Below are positions 24,607-35,975 of a stretch of 64,000 nucleotides of DNA, one piece after another. Position 1 is the first letter of the stretch, and the number at the start of each line of letters is the position of its first letter. The stretch lies in the NCBI GenBank assembly GCA_017871115.1, contig JAFCIZ010000007.1, positions 2,542,001-2,606,000 of the forward strand, given 5' to 3'. The notes beneath the pieces were generated by a model. The model worked only from the letters and a program-made list of their open reading frames with translations, did not search any database and was not told where the DNA came from. The translations under genes and the position numbers were made by a program. This DNA comes from Cunninghamella blakesleeana. Lineage: Eukaryota; Mucoromycota; Mucoromycetes; Mucorales; Cunninghamellaceae.

Positions 24607-25209
24607 TTACATATCTGTATCATGGTTTGTTTCAATGTCGTCCGGAGATGACCAAGAAAATTTGCTGAGTAGCCCGGAACCATAATACAATATGAAAAAG
24701 ATAGCTATCATGATTGTTACATAAAAACAAAGTTGTCTTTGGTGTCGTTTGGATACCATTCGATTCATCCTTCCAAAAGAGTTTTGTAAAGTACTTCCAA
24801 ATCCGTCAAATACATTATGCTAATAAAAATAGTTTATCAAATAATAATAATAATAATAATATTAATAATATATGATATATAAGTAAACACGTTTCATTTA
24901 TTATTATTATTTATTTGCATTATTTACTTTTATAAAAATTTACCGATTCATTTAGTACTCTATCTTGATTAGTTACATCTTGATGAATATCAATAGTTAT
25001 CTAAAAAATAATATTACATTTATATATACAATTCTATTAATAAACAAAACTAATATATTTCTATATACTTCTATATATATTATTATTATTGTTTTATTAC
25101 GTTTTTTAATGCCGATAGTTTAGAACCCAATTCATTTAACCTTATATCATTCTGTTGTTCGAAAACAAATCCATTATCCTTTCTACTTGAACCTGCACCT
25201 TGATTATTC
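24607..25209 (-). CDS. BET1: Bet1/Sft1-type Qc-SNARE, 5' exon unresolved
   Basis: Three exons are clear: 25209-25101, 25000-24944, 24819-24607, giving 126 codons. They encode NNQGAGSSRKDNGFVFEQQ, then a SNARE motif (IRLNELGSKLSALKN, VTIDIHQDVTNQDRVLNES, HNVFDGFGSTLQNSFGRMNR) and a C-terminal membrane anchor (FYVTIMIAIFFILYYGSGLL) with an unusually long acidic tail after it (SPDDIETNHDTDM). The heptad pattern and zero-layer Gln fit Bet1-like Qc-SNAREs of ER-Golgi transport; Sft1 is the alternative. The reading frame requires an upstream exon ending two bases into a codon and supplying the ATG. I found no convincing one in the 320 bp before the next, divergent gene, so the 5' end is incomplete here. 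Confidence 0.75.
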
Positions 25210-25526
25210 CTAAAGTACAGTTTTATTATATTTAAAAAGTAAAATAAAATGAATATATATATATGGTACTATTAGATGGGATAACGATGATAATAATACT
25301 AAAAAAACAAGAATGATGTATAAAACAAAAAATATTATTCTTTATATTTACATTTATACTAGAATGTAATACGATAGAAAAAAAATATGGAAAAGGAGGT
25401 AAAAAAAAATCATAATGGTAAATCATATAAAAAAGATAAATCCGGGATTTTAATATTTTTTTTTTGTCTGATGGCTCTAAAAAAAGTTCCTTTTTTATTT
25501 TTATTTTTTATTTTTATCAAGGTAAA
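25210..25526. other. Short divergent promoter region
   Basis: Shared space between the Bet1-like gene (-) and the tRNA-binding-protein gene (+). The missing first coding exon of the SNARE gene should lie here. Otherwise AT-rich with no further signal. Confidence 0.45.
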
Positions 25527-26345
25527 ATGAATAGTCTTAGACCAACTGTGTGGAAAATTTTACATCGACCTACTAGTCATCGTTTTATATCACCTTTTTC
25601 AACATTATCAAATAATACGACTACCATTGAACCTACTGATATAATTCACAAAGTTAATTTATGTGTTGGTACTATTATTGAAGCTGAACATCACCCAGAA
25701 GCTGAACATTTGTACATTGAAAAAGGTATATATATATATATATATATAAATATGTTTGGAAAAAAAAGAATGTATAATTTAAATTTAAATAAAAATGAAA
25801 TATATATATAGTTGATATTGGAGAAGAAGAACCTAGAACTATTGTTAGTGGCCTTGCAAAATTTATTCCAATAGTAGAACTTAAAGTATTGCATAAAATA
25901 AAATATAAAATATAAAAATAAAAAAAGAGTAAGTGATTCAATGATTATTTATTTTTATTATTAAAAAATTATGCTGTTTTGTTTAATAATAACAATCATA
26001 CAGAATAAAAAAGTCATTGTAGTAAGTAATCTTAAAGCAAGTAAATTTAGAGGTGTTTTATCTCAAGGAATGCTTTTGGCCGCCTCAAATAAAAATCAAA
26101 CTATTGTGGATTTATTGGTAGCCCCTGAACAGAGTATCAATGGTGAACGATTAAAAGTAAAAGATCATACAATGGAAATGCAAACACCAGATCCAGTATT
26201 AAAACCAAAACAAAAGATATTTGAACAAGTTGCTCAACATTTATTAACTAATGAAGACGGTATAGCAACCTATAAAGGATTACCTTTAGTGACTTCTACT
26301 GGATTTGTTTCAAGCAAAGTGATTAAAAATGGTCAAATCTCTTAA
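25527..26345 (+). CDS. EMAP-II-like tRNA-binding protein, possible mitochondrial form
   Basis: Three exons (25527-25725, 25812-25885, 26004-26345) give 204 aa. From about residue 43 it is one EMAP-II/Arc1 C-terminal-type tRNA-binding OB-fold domain: VNLCVGTIIEAEHHPEAEHLY, VDIGEEEPRTIVSGLAKFIP, VVSNLKASKFRGVLSQGMLL, ending in ATYKGLPLVTSTGFV. In yeast Arc1 and animal AIMP1 this domain sits at the end of a longer protein that holds aminoacyl-tRNA synthetases together. Here there is no N-terminal interaction domain; the first 30 residues (MNSLRPTVWKILHRPTSHRF) are rich in Arg, Ser and Thr with no acidic residue, which looks like a mitochondrial presequence. A stand-alone organellar tRNA-binding role is inferred. 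The start is the first ATG in frame. Confidence 0.82.
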
Positions 26346-26548
26346 ACCACTATAAATACGCATACATTTTATTTTATTTTATTTTTTACAGTGATATGTC
26401 GATAGTATATTAAATTTATTTTAGACGCACGCTTTTATATACGATTAAATAAATAAATAGACAATATATAAGTATATACTTTATTTATATTTTATTTTTA
26501 TTTTTATTTTTATTTTTATTTTACTTTTCTAAAAAAAAATAAAAATAT

Positions 26549-27025
26549 TTATCTTCTATTTAAACACATTCCTTTTAAACTGCGTAATTCCCCTTTCATT
26601 CCTTTTACAATATCCGGTTCTTCTTCATTTGAAATATCTGATAAAGTTTCTGATAATTCATTTAAAGATTGACGTAAATGATGGTTTAAAGTAGATGATT
26701 TATACGATGATTTTGAAGAGTGTAAGGTTTGAACTTGAGATACTATTTTCGACATACGATCAGCTAATGATTGTTGTACAGTCACTAATTGATAAACACC
26801 AGGTTTATCTAATGTATCCAATTCATCTTGATCCTTTTCTTCTTTAATAGTTGTATCAATGGATGTTTGTAATTTTTCTATAACTGAGAGATAACTCAAG
26901 TAACGACTATGTTTATATCCAGTATAAGTTGAAAAAATAGGAAGGAATAGCCTCTATAATAAATAAGTAAATAATAAAACATAAGTACTATGATCAGTAT
27001 GTATATATCTATATATATATATATC

Positions 27026-27058
<33 letters not shown>

Positions 27059-27601
27059 GTATATATTAAGATTGCACAATCTATTCTTTAACTTTCCTTC
27101 TTTATATTACTATTACTACTACTATTATTATTACTGTTATTATTTTACCTTAACAATGCCTATAAAAGTACTTGCAATTCCTGTCATACCAATTCCAAAA
27201 ATAATAGACATGGCCAATACTTGAGATGTAGGTACCTTTTCAGGCTCAGGAACAGGTTGGTATATAATAAGAGGTTCTAGAGGTTTTTCAGGTATTAAAG
27301 AAGTTGGAGGGGGATTATAGTTTATTGAAGAAGGAGCTGATGAAGTTGTTGATGGCGATGCATTTAAACTTGTTGAAACGTTATCGTTAGAGGAGGTGGA
27401 AGTGGAAGTGGAAGTGGTGGTAGTGGTGGTGTTTTGTTGATCGTTTCTTTTAAAGGCTTCCGTTATTTCTGCATCGGTTAAACCTTTACTTTTTAAAAAT
27501 GTTATTTTTTTTTCTTTATCAGCTGATTGAACCTTTGGAGATGAAAGAAAGTTGATAGCTAACTTTAATAAATCTTCTCTTAACTGTGGATCTGTTGACA
27601 T
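26549..27601 (-). CDS. PEX14: Pex14 peroxisomal docking protein
   Basis: Two exons, 27601-27149 and 26953-26549, give 285 aa. The N-terminus has the conserved Pex14 domain (LREDLLKLAINFLSSPKVQ, KKITFLKSKGLTDAEITEAF) that binds WxxxF motifs of the PTS1 receptor Pex5. A Ser/Thr/Pro-rich linker follows, then a hydrophobic segment (VLAMSIIFGIGMTGIASTFI, about 128-147) that is the membrane segment, then a helical, partly coiled C-terminal region. It forms the docking and translocation site of the peroxisomal membrane. Length is short compared with yeast Pex14 (about 340 aa). It converges with the tRNA-binding gene, with 203 bp between the stops. Confidence 0.9.
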
Positions 27602-27867
27602 GATAATATACTATAAGAAATGGAGTGAAAAAAGAAGAATAGTGTGGGGTAAAAAAAAAAAAAAAAAAAGAGAGAGAGTGTAAAAAAAATGAGTTATATT
27701 TAAAAAAAAGATTAAGAATAGATGAGTTTAAATAGCTATAAAAAAAAATTTGTCATATGATATCTTCTTTTTTATACCCATTTTTATTTTTTTAAAAAAA
27801 AAGCATGAATCGTAATTAAAAAGGTTTATTTAATATTGTGTTTTAAAAATAAATAATACATTAAAAT

Positions 27868-28813
27868 CTATTGACTATCACTAGTAAAATCCTTATAAAA
27901 AATAATAGCATCTACAAGTTTATCAGGGCTATTATTTAATCTTCCAGCTTTTGGTATCCTTCCTACTTCTTGAAAACCTAATTTTCTCCATATTTTGACA
28001 GATGCTATATTATTTTCAAATACTAAATTAAATACTGAAGCTTTATATCCTAATGCTGAAGCTACAGTAGGGAAGCATTCTCCCATAGCTACACCTGCTC
28101 CATTACCACGGTGAATGAAAGATGTAAAAAACCCTCCATTACATATATGCGAACAACGTCCCTATACAATTTAAATATTACAGTGAATTAGAATCCATTT
28201 ATGGAAATATAACCGATTTTGTATTTTGTTTCTATTGGTTTTCATAATTTTCCTTTTATATAGGCATCTAGTACTTACACTGGAAAAGTATACACAGGAT
28301 AAAACATATAAAAAAAATAGAATAAGTATACAATAGTAATTATTATTATTATTTTAAACAACACCAATATTAACTTACGGATAGTTAGGTTTCACATAAA
28401 AACACCCCAATACTTTTTCTTTCATATCATATTCTTTTCCAGGTTCAATTGGTTCACCATCAACGAGTACAAAAGAGTCGTAAGATAAAAAGTAATCGGC
28501 AAAACCTTGCTCATCCATAACCTCTTCTTGAGGATAAGTAGAACTATTAAATATTTATGTAGTTGTTAGCTCATTTTTTTTATTAGATCAGTAAATGAAA
28601 TAGTGATAATAAGAAAACAATAATATATATTTACCCATCAATGATTTCATGATTACATAATGACATCAAAAAAGATACTAGTTCTTTATTACTTGGATCC
28701 ACTTGTTGTAATGAAGCTTCCTTTCCATTACGAAGGGTTTTTTTTATTGGTAAAATAGTATCTATGGAAATATTGGTTTTAGGTTTTGGAATTTTACCAT
28801 AGGCAGTTGACAT
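27868..28813 (-). CDS. Mpr1-like GNAT acetyltransferase with a one-nucleotide exon
   Basis: Exons 28813-28635, 28543-28379, 28279 (1 nt) and 28161-27868 sum to 639 nt, 212 aa. The C-terminal half is a GNAT fold: GCFYVKPNY-PG-RCSHICNGGF, HRGNGAGVAMGE (acetyl-CoA loop), SVFNLVFENNIASVKIWRKL and GFQEVGRIPKAGRLN. This matches, as I recall the family, yeast Mpr1 and its S. pombe relative, which acetylate L-azetidine-2-carboxylate or proline-derived aldehyde and protect against oxidative stress. The KPNY-x-x-RCSH spacing of that family is restored only if exon 3 is a single T. Without it the frame hits a stop within about 25 codons. Start is the first ATG of the ORF. Substrate is inferred. Confidence 0.82.
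28279..28279 (-). other. Predicted single-nucleotide exon (T)
   Basis: Minus strand reads TATACTTTTCCAG / T / GTAAGTACTAG. The upstream exon ends AACTATCC/GTAAGTTA and the downstream exon begins TTGTATAG/GGACGTTG. CC + T + GGA yields Pro-Gly and restores the family frame. Both halves have near-consensus splice signals. Confidence 0.65.
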
Positions 28814-29488
28814 CTTTTATTAAATGATTTAAAATAAATAAATAAATAAATAAAACAAAATAATAAAAAACAAAAAATAAAAATATTTTATTTTATATCA
28901 AAAAGCAAAATATCGCCGCCATAATTATTTTACCTATACACATATATACATTTGTGCAAACTTAATCTTTCCCGAGATCTCTGGAAAAACAAATTTCCAT
29001 AAATCAAGAAATACATGCCATTAAATTTATAAAGATACTTTCATAAAGGTCAATGAATTAATATTTGATAATGTATGAATAATAAATTATATCAAATTAT
29101 CAAAATACGCTAAGCTTATTAATATTTGATTTTTGATCATTTTGAATATAAAATGTGTTTGTTGGAATACAGTGCATATAAATATATATTTAATTGTGTT
29201 TTTATATGATTTATTAAATTGTTTTCATTGAAGAGTTTGATAAATATGTATATATATATATATAAATTTTATACAAGTTAATAAGTTATTATTGTTATTT
29301 TACCTTTTTTTTTTTTTTTGCTAGAAAGTATGAAAGTAAGAGTTTAAATAAAATAATTGTATACATGAAATAAATAAGTAAATAAGTAAAGTAAATAATA
29401 AATGAGTAAAAAAATAAAATAAAATAAATGATGAAATGATAATATAAGAAAATAAAATAAATAGATGTATATAGGCAGTTATTATTTT
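28814..29488. other. Intergenic region
   Basis: Between the 5' end of the Mpr1-like gene and the 3' end of the hydrolase gene. It has A/T runs and (AAAT) short repeats. No supported gene. Confidence 0.5.
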
Positions 29489-31089
29489 TTAATCATAATC
29501 CCAAACATGATTACGACCAAATTCAGCAATTGCTCCAAAATAACCCTGTTGCATACAAGTATCGTTATGAGTTCCATTTTCAAATTCACACCATACTTTT
29601 TCACCCATCGTTTGACTTATTTCATATAATTTTGCCATGTGACTTGGAGGTACAAGTTCATCCTTTAAACTTGATAAGAATAATATTGGTATATGATGGA
29701 TATTTTGAATTGCTTTATATGATCGCCAATTTTGATGGCATAAATAAACCAAGTGTCGAAGAGCTGGTAAAGCATGTGGAATTAATAATGGCTATAAAAG
29801 CGTTAAAAAAAAAGAATGGGGGGGGGAAGAGTTATTAATACATCTGACATTTAATTACTTATAGGTGATACAAAAAAGCTTTATATATATATATATTCTT
29901 ACCATGCTTAAAAATGTGTTTTCAATGATTAATGCTTCAAATTTATCCTCATTTTTTGATACTAGATTCAATGCAACTGCCCCACCAAGTGATTGACCGA
30001 AGGCTATTAACTTTGTATGCCTTAAAATAGGATGTTTTAATATATATTCTAATGCAGTCTATTATATATAAAATAATAAAATTAAAAAAAAAATGGGGTG
30101 AGAAGTCCGCAAATAATAATTTAAGGTCCACATAAAATAAAATAAAATAATAATCCCCAATTGTACCTGAGCATCTACATTGATCCCTTTTTCATTTGGT
30201 TTGCCTTCACTTAATCCATACCTATTCATATGTATATATATATATATATATATTATTAACTAAATATATTTTACTTCATTCCTAATTATATATTCTATTT
30301 TCGCTTTTTTTTTGTAAATATATTTATATATATTTATATTTATATATTTATATACATATGCTAATTTACCCTCTATAAGATAACATCATTACATTATATC
30401 CAAATTTTTTGTAAAATACTTGTGCAATTGGAAGACGATGGCCCTAAAAAAAAGAATGAAAAAAAAAAAATTGATATAAAAAGATTAAAATCTGGTGTGG
30501 GAATGTCACAAAATAGATAAACTTTTTTATAATTTTGTACACTGTTTCCTATCCTTCTTACCATATTTCCAGTATGAGACTAAATATATCATTAATAAAG
30601 AATAAAAATATATATTTACAATAATTAGAATAAGTTTGTTTCTACTATTCTCATATATGCTATATATTATTCTTTTTCTCTCTCTATATATTTATATTTT
30701 TACATGAAACCATAATATTGTTGGTGATTGTATAGCCACTTCCTCTCCACGTTGAATCATTACATAACTTCTTACTTTGACACCATCTTTTGTCATCAAT
30801 ATCACCTCTTTGTCTGGAAGTCCATATTGAGATGGTCGTGCCACCTTAAGATTTAAAAATAAAAAAAATAAAAAATATATAGCATAAATATTTATATATG
30901 CTATTCTTTCTTGATTTTACATTTGTCCATTTACATATATATATCTATATTTACCACTGATCTAGAACCTGCTGGGAATCCTGCCGCATATAGAAGATCA
31001 CATTGAAATACATATAATAGAACTGTTAATAAAAGTGTAATGGCAATTGAGAAATAAAGAAGAAAAAGTAAATAAGATACCACCGACAT
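29489..31089 (-). CDS. ABHD13/Bem46-like alpha/beta-hydrolase
   Basis: Seven exons (31089-30955, 30844-30704, 30579-30562, 30443-30370, 30221-30167, 30058-29903, 29791-29489) give 293 aa, near the 299 of Bem46. An N-terminal membrane anchor (LLFLLYFSIAITLLLTVLLY) is followed by FHSHTGNMGHRLPIAQVF (family FHGNAGNxGHR, here with Ser-His for Gly-Asn), YNVMMLSYRGYGLSEG, the nucleophile elbow AFGQSLGGAVA, the Asp region FLSSLKDELVPP, and the catalytic His in GTHND. Family members are membrane-bound serine hydrolases of the ER or plasma membrane; Bem46 is linked to polar growth. Exon 3 is only 18 nt. I chose MSVVSYLL as the start because the in-frame sequence upstream is low-complexity Phe/Lys. Confidence 0.85.
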
Positions 31090-32850
31090 GTGTATTTGTG
31101 TGGTAAATTTAAAAATGAATGTATAAGAGAAAAAGAGAAAGAGGAAGAAGGAAAAATAAAAAAAAAAAAGGGTGAAGATAAAAAAAAAAAGAGAAAGAAT
31201 CATTTTTTTTTTTACCCCATTTTTTTCAATTTTTTTAATCTTCGGAGTAGGTGACTGTTTGGCCCACCTAAGATAGGGTCTCTCCATTCATTCTTCTCTC
31301 CCCATTTTTTTTATACAAGCTAAATATATTTTTAAATTTTTTATATTAATAGTTAATTTATCCAATAATATAGGAATACTAAGTATTATTATTATAATTA
31401 ATGACACATCCTTAATATATTTATATTCAGAATATTATATTTTAAAACTTATTATAATAATATCTGGAATTTAAACGGTGTCTTATTTATTTTATTATAG
31501 TTTCAATAATAATTTAGATATGAATTTTTCATATCAATATTACCAAAAGCATCAATTGTTTGTAGTGTCAATGAGTCGTAACTCCGACAAAAAAGGTTAA
31601 TTCCCAATGAGGTTAATAAATCTAGGTAAATTTTACAAGTATTATGTAAAATGAATTATTATTATTATTGTCTTTTAAAAATTAAAAGGATGAGATGAAT
31701 AATAAATTCTGAAAAGATTTAAATATACATTTTACGTATTAAAAGTTTAAATTTATAAAAAATATACGTTTTTTTGTATATTCAATCTATGTGATCTCCA
31801 CCATAATCACTTTTTCATTTTATTTTTGATTTAATATGGAGCATTTCAACCTCCGTTCTTTTTATTTTTACAATTTGTACATTAACGAAAATTTAATCTG
31901 CGTATAAAAAATGATCAAGGCGTTGGTTTGTTGAAATGAATCATGCAAATCAATTAGCTAAGTATAGATGTAAATTAATAATGTGATCATATATGCTTAT
32001 TTAATTAGATTCGTAATTAACCAAGATAGTCATCTTATGAATTTTGGTCAACATATACAATGTAATAGTAATATCAAACTGTTAAAATATAGAACTGATT
32101 GGTTGACCACTTTTGGAGATGAATATAACCCAGGTAATAAATTTAAACTCTAAATTTAATCGCGAATAGATAAAATCGTTTTGTAAAATTTAGTCCAAAT
32201 ATAAGTAAGAATAATATTACTAACTTGATAAAATGTCAAGTCAATTGAACTATCATCTATGAAAATAAATGAAATTACAATTTAAAATTTAAATAGGCCA
32301 ATAGATTTCCATTATCACTGTATAAAAATTATCTTATGTATAAGGTATGATTACATTGTTGATTTGTCAAATTATCTAACGAATTAATCCGTAATCAGTA
32401 TAGATAAATATATTTTTAACTTTAAATTTATTTTAATTCAATATATAAGTAAATATTGCCGCTATAGTTATTTGTATTATTTTTTTTTTTTCAACTGTTA
32501 TAACTCATTGTATACATAATCGTATTTAGAGTCATATTATTTTTTTATGATTATATACGAATAAACAAAAAAATATTTGTGATTATTTTATCAAATATAT
32601 TTAATAATAGCTTTGATTTTAAAGTTAGTACTTCGATATGTATATATGTATGTATATATAACCCGCACAATTGACATTTGTAGTATTAAAAAAAATTTGG
32701 TGAGGCATAGAAAATTTTAAAGCAAAAACATTAAATCTCAGCTTCCAAACAGAATTTTTTCACAGCTTTTTCAAGTCTGGGCATACATTTTTTTTTTTAC
32801 TTTTCCTTCACTCTCACTCTTTTTTTTAATATTAAATATCATAAAATATA
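31090..32850. other. Large divergent intergenic region
   Basis: 1.76 kb between the divergent hydrolase (-) and verprolin-like (+) genes. Less homopolymeric than most gaps here. The only coding-like signal is a weak two-exon frame at 31936-32153 (separate entry). A T/A-rich leader precedes the verprolin start. Confidence 0.5.
31936..32153 (+). CDS. Weak candidate two-exon small gene or gene relic
   Basis: ATG at 31936, exon 31936-31961, a 47-nt intron (GTATAG...AATTAG), exon 32009-32153 ending TAA. It would encode 56 aa with mixed composition (MNHANQLAKFVINQ..., YRTDWLTTFGDEYNPGNKF) unlike the low-complexity translation usual in these gaps. It has one Cys and two Trp/Phe-rich stretches. I recognise no family. 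It may be the remnant of a longer gene or a chance ORF. Confidence 0.25.
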
Positions 32851-33316
32851 ATGTCAAGGGGACCTCCACCTCCACCACCAATAAGATCAGAACCCTCACG
32901 GCGACAAAACTCTTCTCCTTCCTCACCACCAATTCATAACAATAGACAAGACTTGACACATAATAATTCCTTAAATAATAGATTATCGTCCATAAACGTC
33001 ATCAATGTACAGCCTTCTTATCAAACTCTTGATATAGAGATACCTGAACCTCCACAAACCGAAGCTGGGAAATGGACTTTTCATTCGCAAAGAGAATTTC
33101 CTCCTCCTCCTCCTTTCGAAAAAAAATTAAAGAGATATCCAACAGGTGCTGAAACTGGTTGCTGTAAGTATTTAAATAGTTGATAAATTTTTTTATAAAA
33201 AATACGCATACATCGAGAGCAATGATAATGATTATTGTTATTATTATTTTATTATTGATTTATTTTTACTATTATTATTAGCTCTTCCTATTGACTTATC
33301 ACATCTTGGCGCATAA
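32851..33316 (+). CDS. Short verprolin/WIP-like protein (WASP-binding C-terminus only)
   Basis: Two exons, 32851-33163 and 33282-33316, give 115 aa. It starts MSRGPPPPPPIRSEPSRRQN, goes through a Ser/Asn-rich stretch, then EAGKWTFHSQREFPPPPPF followed by KKLKRYPTG, and ends SLPIDLSHLGA. The F-T-F-H...(F/L)-P-x-P-x...K-x-Y-P pattern is the WASP-binding domain of WIP and verprolins, which wraps the WH1 domain of WASP/Las17 and controls Arp2/3 actin assembly. WIP and Vrp1 normally begin with an actin-binding WH2 motif and are several hundred residues long. No WH2 is visible here and nothing upstream looks like a missing exon. Assignment rests on the C-terminal motif. Confidence 0.7.
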
Positions 33317-33792
33317 TTATTATTACTATGGCATTACACTATTTTTTTTATTTTCCTTTCCTTTGATGGTTAATATTATCCACCTTTTCTTTTTTCTTTT
33401 TTTAAATAACACACATAAAAATAAATAAATAATTATTTATTATATATATATATATATATATATATAAAATCGTAAGGTAACTTTTTTATTTTTAATACAT
33501 ATTTTTATAATAAAGGTTATTGAAACTATGTTTTAATTAGTGAATATAAGTTTACAAGAGGTGTTTTATATCTGACATTTTTATTGGCTGAAAACGTTAA
33601 TGAACATGTAACTGAGTTTTAAGTACTAATTTTTTTTACACCATATTTGATTTTTTTTTATTTTCGCTCTCTTTCTCTTTCCTTTTTTTTCTCTTTATCT
33701 CTTTACCTCTCTCTGTTTCTGTCTCTGTCATTTTATATCTGCTTCTCTTTGTTCACTTTATTATTATTATTATAGAGTATTAATAGAAAAGA
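33317..33792. other. Intergenic region with CT-rich leader
   Basis: A 3' flank with a (TA)n run at 33441-33464 and, from about 33660 to 33770, a long CTCTTTCTCTTT-type tract directly before the Ste50 start. Confidence 0.55.
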
Positions 33793-35017
33793 ATGGATAA
33801 TGTGTTATTGTGGGATGAAAACAAAGTTAATAAATGGATAGCTTCGATTGGGTATCCATCTTTAGAAACACAATTTAAAGGTAAGAATGAAAATATGTTT
33901 ATTTTTAACTAAAAGAAAATTAAATAAACTTTATATTAGAAATCAAAAAAGCTTAATCTTTATGTGGTTTTATCTTTCTTCTTTCTCCGTCTCTTTTCCT
34001 TTTCCTTTTTTTTTCTTTTTCTTTTTAAAGAACAAGGTATTACAGGTGATGTACTCGTTAATCTTGATCATGACACTTTGAAGGATTTATCAATTCATGC
34101 TGTTGGTCAAAGGATGGATATTCTTAAACATATTTATCATTTAAAGACTTCTCATCGTATACCTGTCAATGAATGGGACTATATTCCACCTAGTAAAATA
34201 ATAATAATAATAATAATAACTTAAGAACTATACCAACCTATACTTTATTAACATAACATATATTCTTTTTCTATTATTGTTTATATTTAATTATATGTTA
34301 GGCGTTTTATATGAAAATGTAATACAGAATAATTATAATAATAACACAAACATATAAATATATTTAAATACATATAACAATAGTACTTATTTTAGAATTA
34401 ATTGGTATACTTATTTATTTATTTAGGATTATCTTGGTCCTAATGGTATGGCTGATTATCGAAAAATTGAAGCGGCTTTTCAAGAAAGAGGTAAATAATA
34501 ATAAAATCTATAATAGTACAAACTATATATCGAAAAATGCGCTTTTTTTTGTTTCATTATAGATTAAAATCATTTTTTTTTTTAACTTTTCATTATATTT
34601 TATTATAGATATTCATCTCAAGAAACTTACTGAAGATTTGGTTCGATTATCTACTGATATGAATAGAATGCGGGAGGACATGATGCATTTATGGAAAAAC
34701 ACCAAAGATAAAAAGGTAAATAATTAAATAATTGAACCTTATTTTTTATTTTTATTTTTAAAAAGCGTGAAACATAAGTATTAATTATATATATATATAT
34801 ATATATATTCTATTTTATTTTATTTATTTGTAGCCTTTACCATCTTTTGAGAATGATAAATCACCACCTTTTAAAAATTATGGATCCCATAAACCTTTAC
34901 ATTCATTAACACCACCAACCACTTCATCTCACTCTACAGATTATTTTTATGGATCCTACGATAACAATAATAATAGAAGGCCTATTGGATCAGAAACAAC
35001 TTTATATACGGATGAGG

Positions 35018-35060
<43 letters not shown>

Positions 35061-35926
35061 AATAAGTTTAAGACATGGCTTTTTATTATTTTCTTTTCTC
35101 ATTTAATTTTTTTCTTTCCTTCTTCTATTTTCCATTTTAGGCTAAGCTCGTACCAAGTGTTACCATAAATGACGGTGGAGCAATTAAAGTATATGGCGAA
35201 AAGATATCAAATAATAGTAAAGTAGAATTAGAGGCATCCAAAAACGTACGATTATTATCAGATGATACATGTTCAAAAGTGATCACGGCAGCATTAAAGA
35301 AATATAATGTTGTAGATGATTGGCGACAATATTCATTATGGATACAATATGGACCACATGATAACATTCAAGAAAGATTATTAAGTTATGACGAAAAACC
35401 ATTACGTATATCACAAAAATTAAAAGAGGCTAAATTAAATCCAGTATACATCTTAAAACACGTTAAAGATAATAAACCATTTATACCGGAATTACAGAAA
35501 TCAACAGATGCCAATAATATGTACAATAATAACAATAATAATAATAATAATAGCAATAGCAGCAATGCTAATACTAATAACAATAACAATAACAACAATA
35601 ACAGTCGCAGTATACCAAAATCATCGTATGATAATACAACTACTACTAATAATAATAACAATAATAATAATCACTCAAATTATTGGAAACATTCTAATGA
35701 AAAATCGGATCAGTTACCTAAAACAGCAATCATTTCTGGTCGTGTTGGTTATGATGTAGTAGCCCCTGTTATGTCATCCTCCGTATCAAGTCCTACACCA
35801 TCCACTATACAACAAAGAAATAATAAAAGTAACAATAATAATGATCATAAAACAAATCAGGATACTATTAATAATACCAACAATAACAGCAACAATAACA
35901 GTAACAGTAACAACAGTAACAACAGC

Positions 35927-35975
<49 letters not shown>

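Noticed and set aside
25373..25413. 41-nt first exon for the Bet1-like gene
   Set aside because: The phase fits, but the product (MIFFYLLFHIFFLS) is unlike any SNARE N-terminus and the donor GTATTA is weak.
31090..31287. Longer N-terminus for the ABHD13-like hydrolase
   Set aside because: The extra 66 residues are Phe/Lys low complexity; MSVVSYLL begins the usual anchor.
35386..35759. Poly-Leu and poly-Ile ORFs over STE50
   Set aside because: Other frames of the AAT/AAC runs that code poly-Asn in Ste50.
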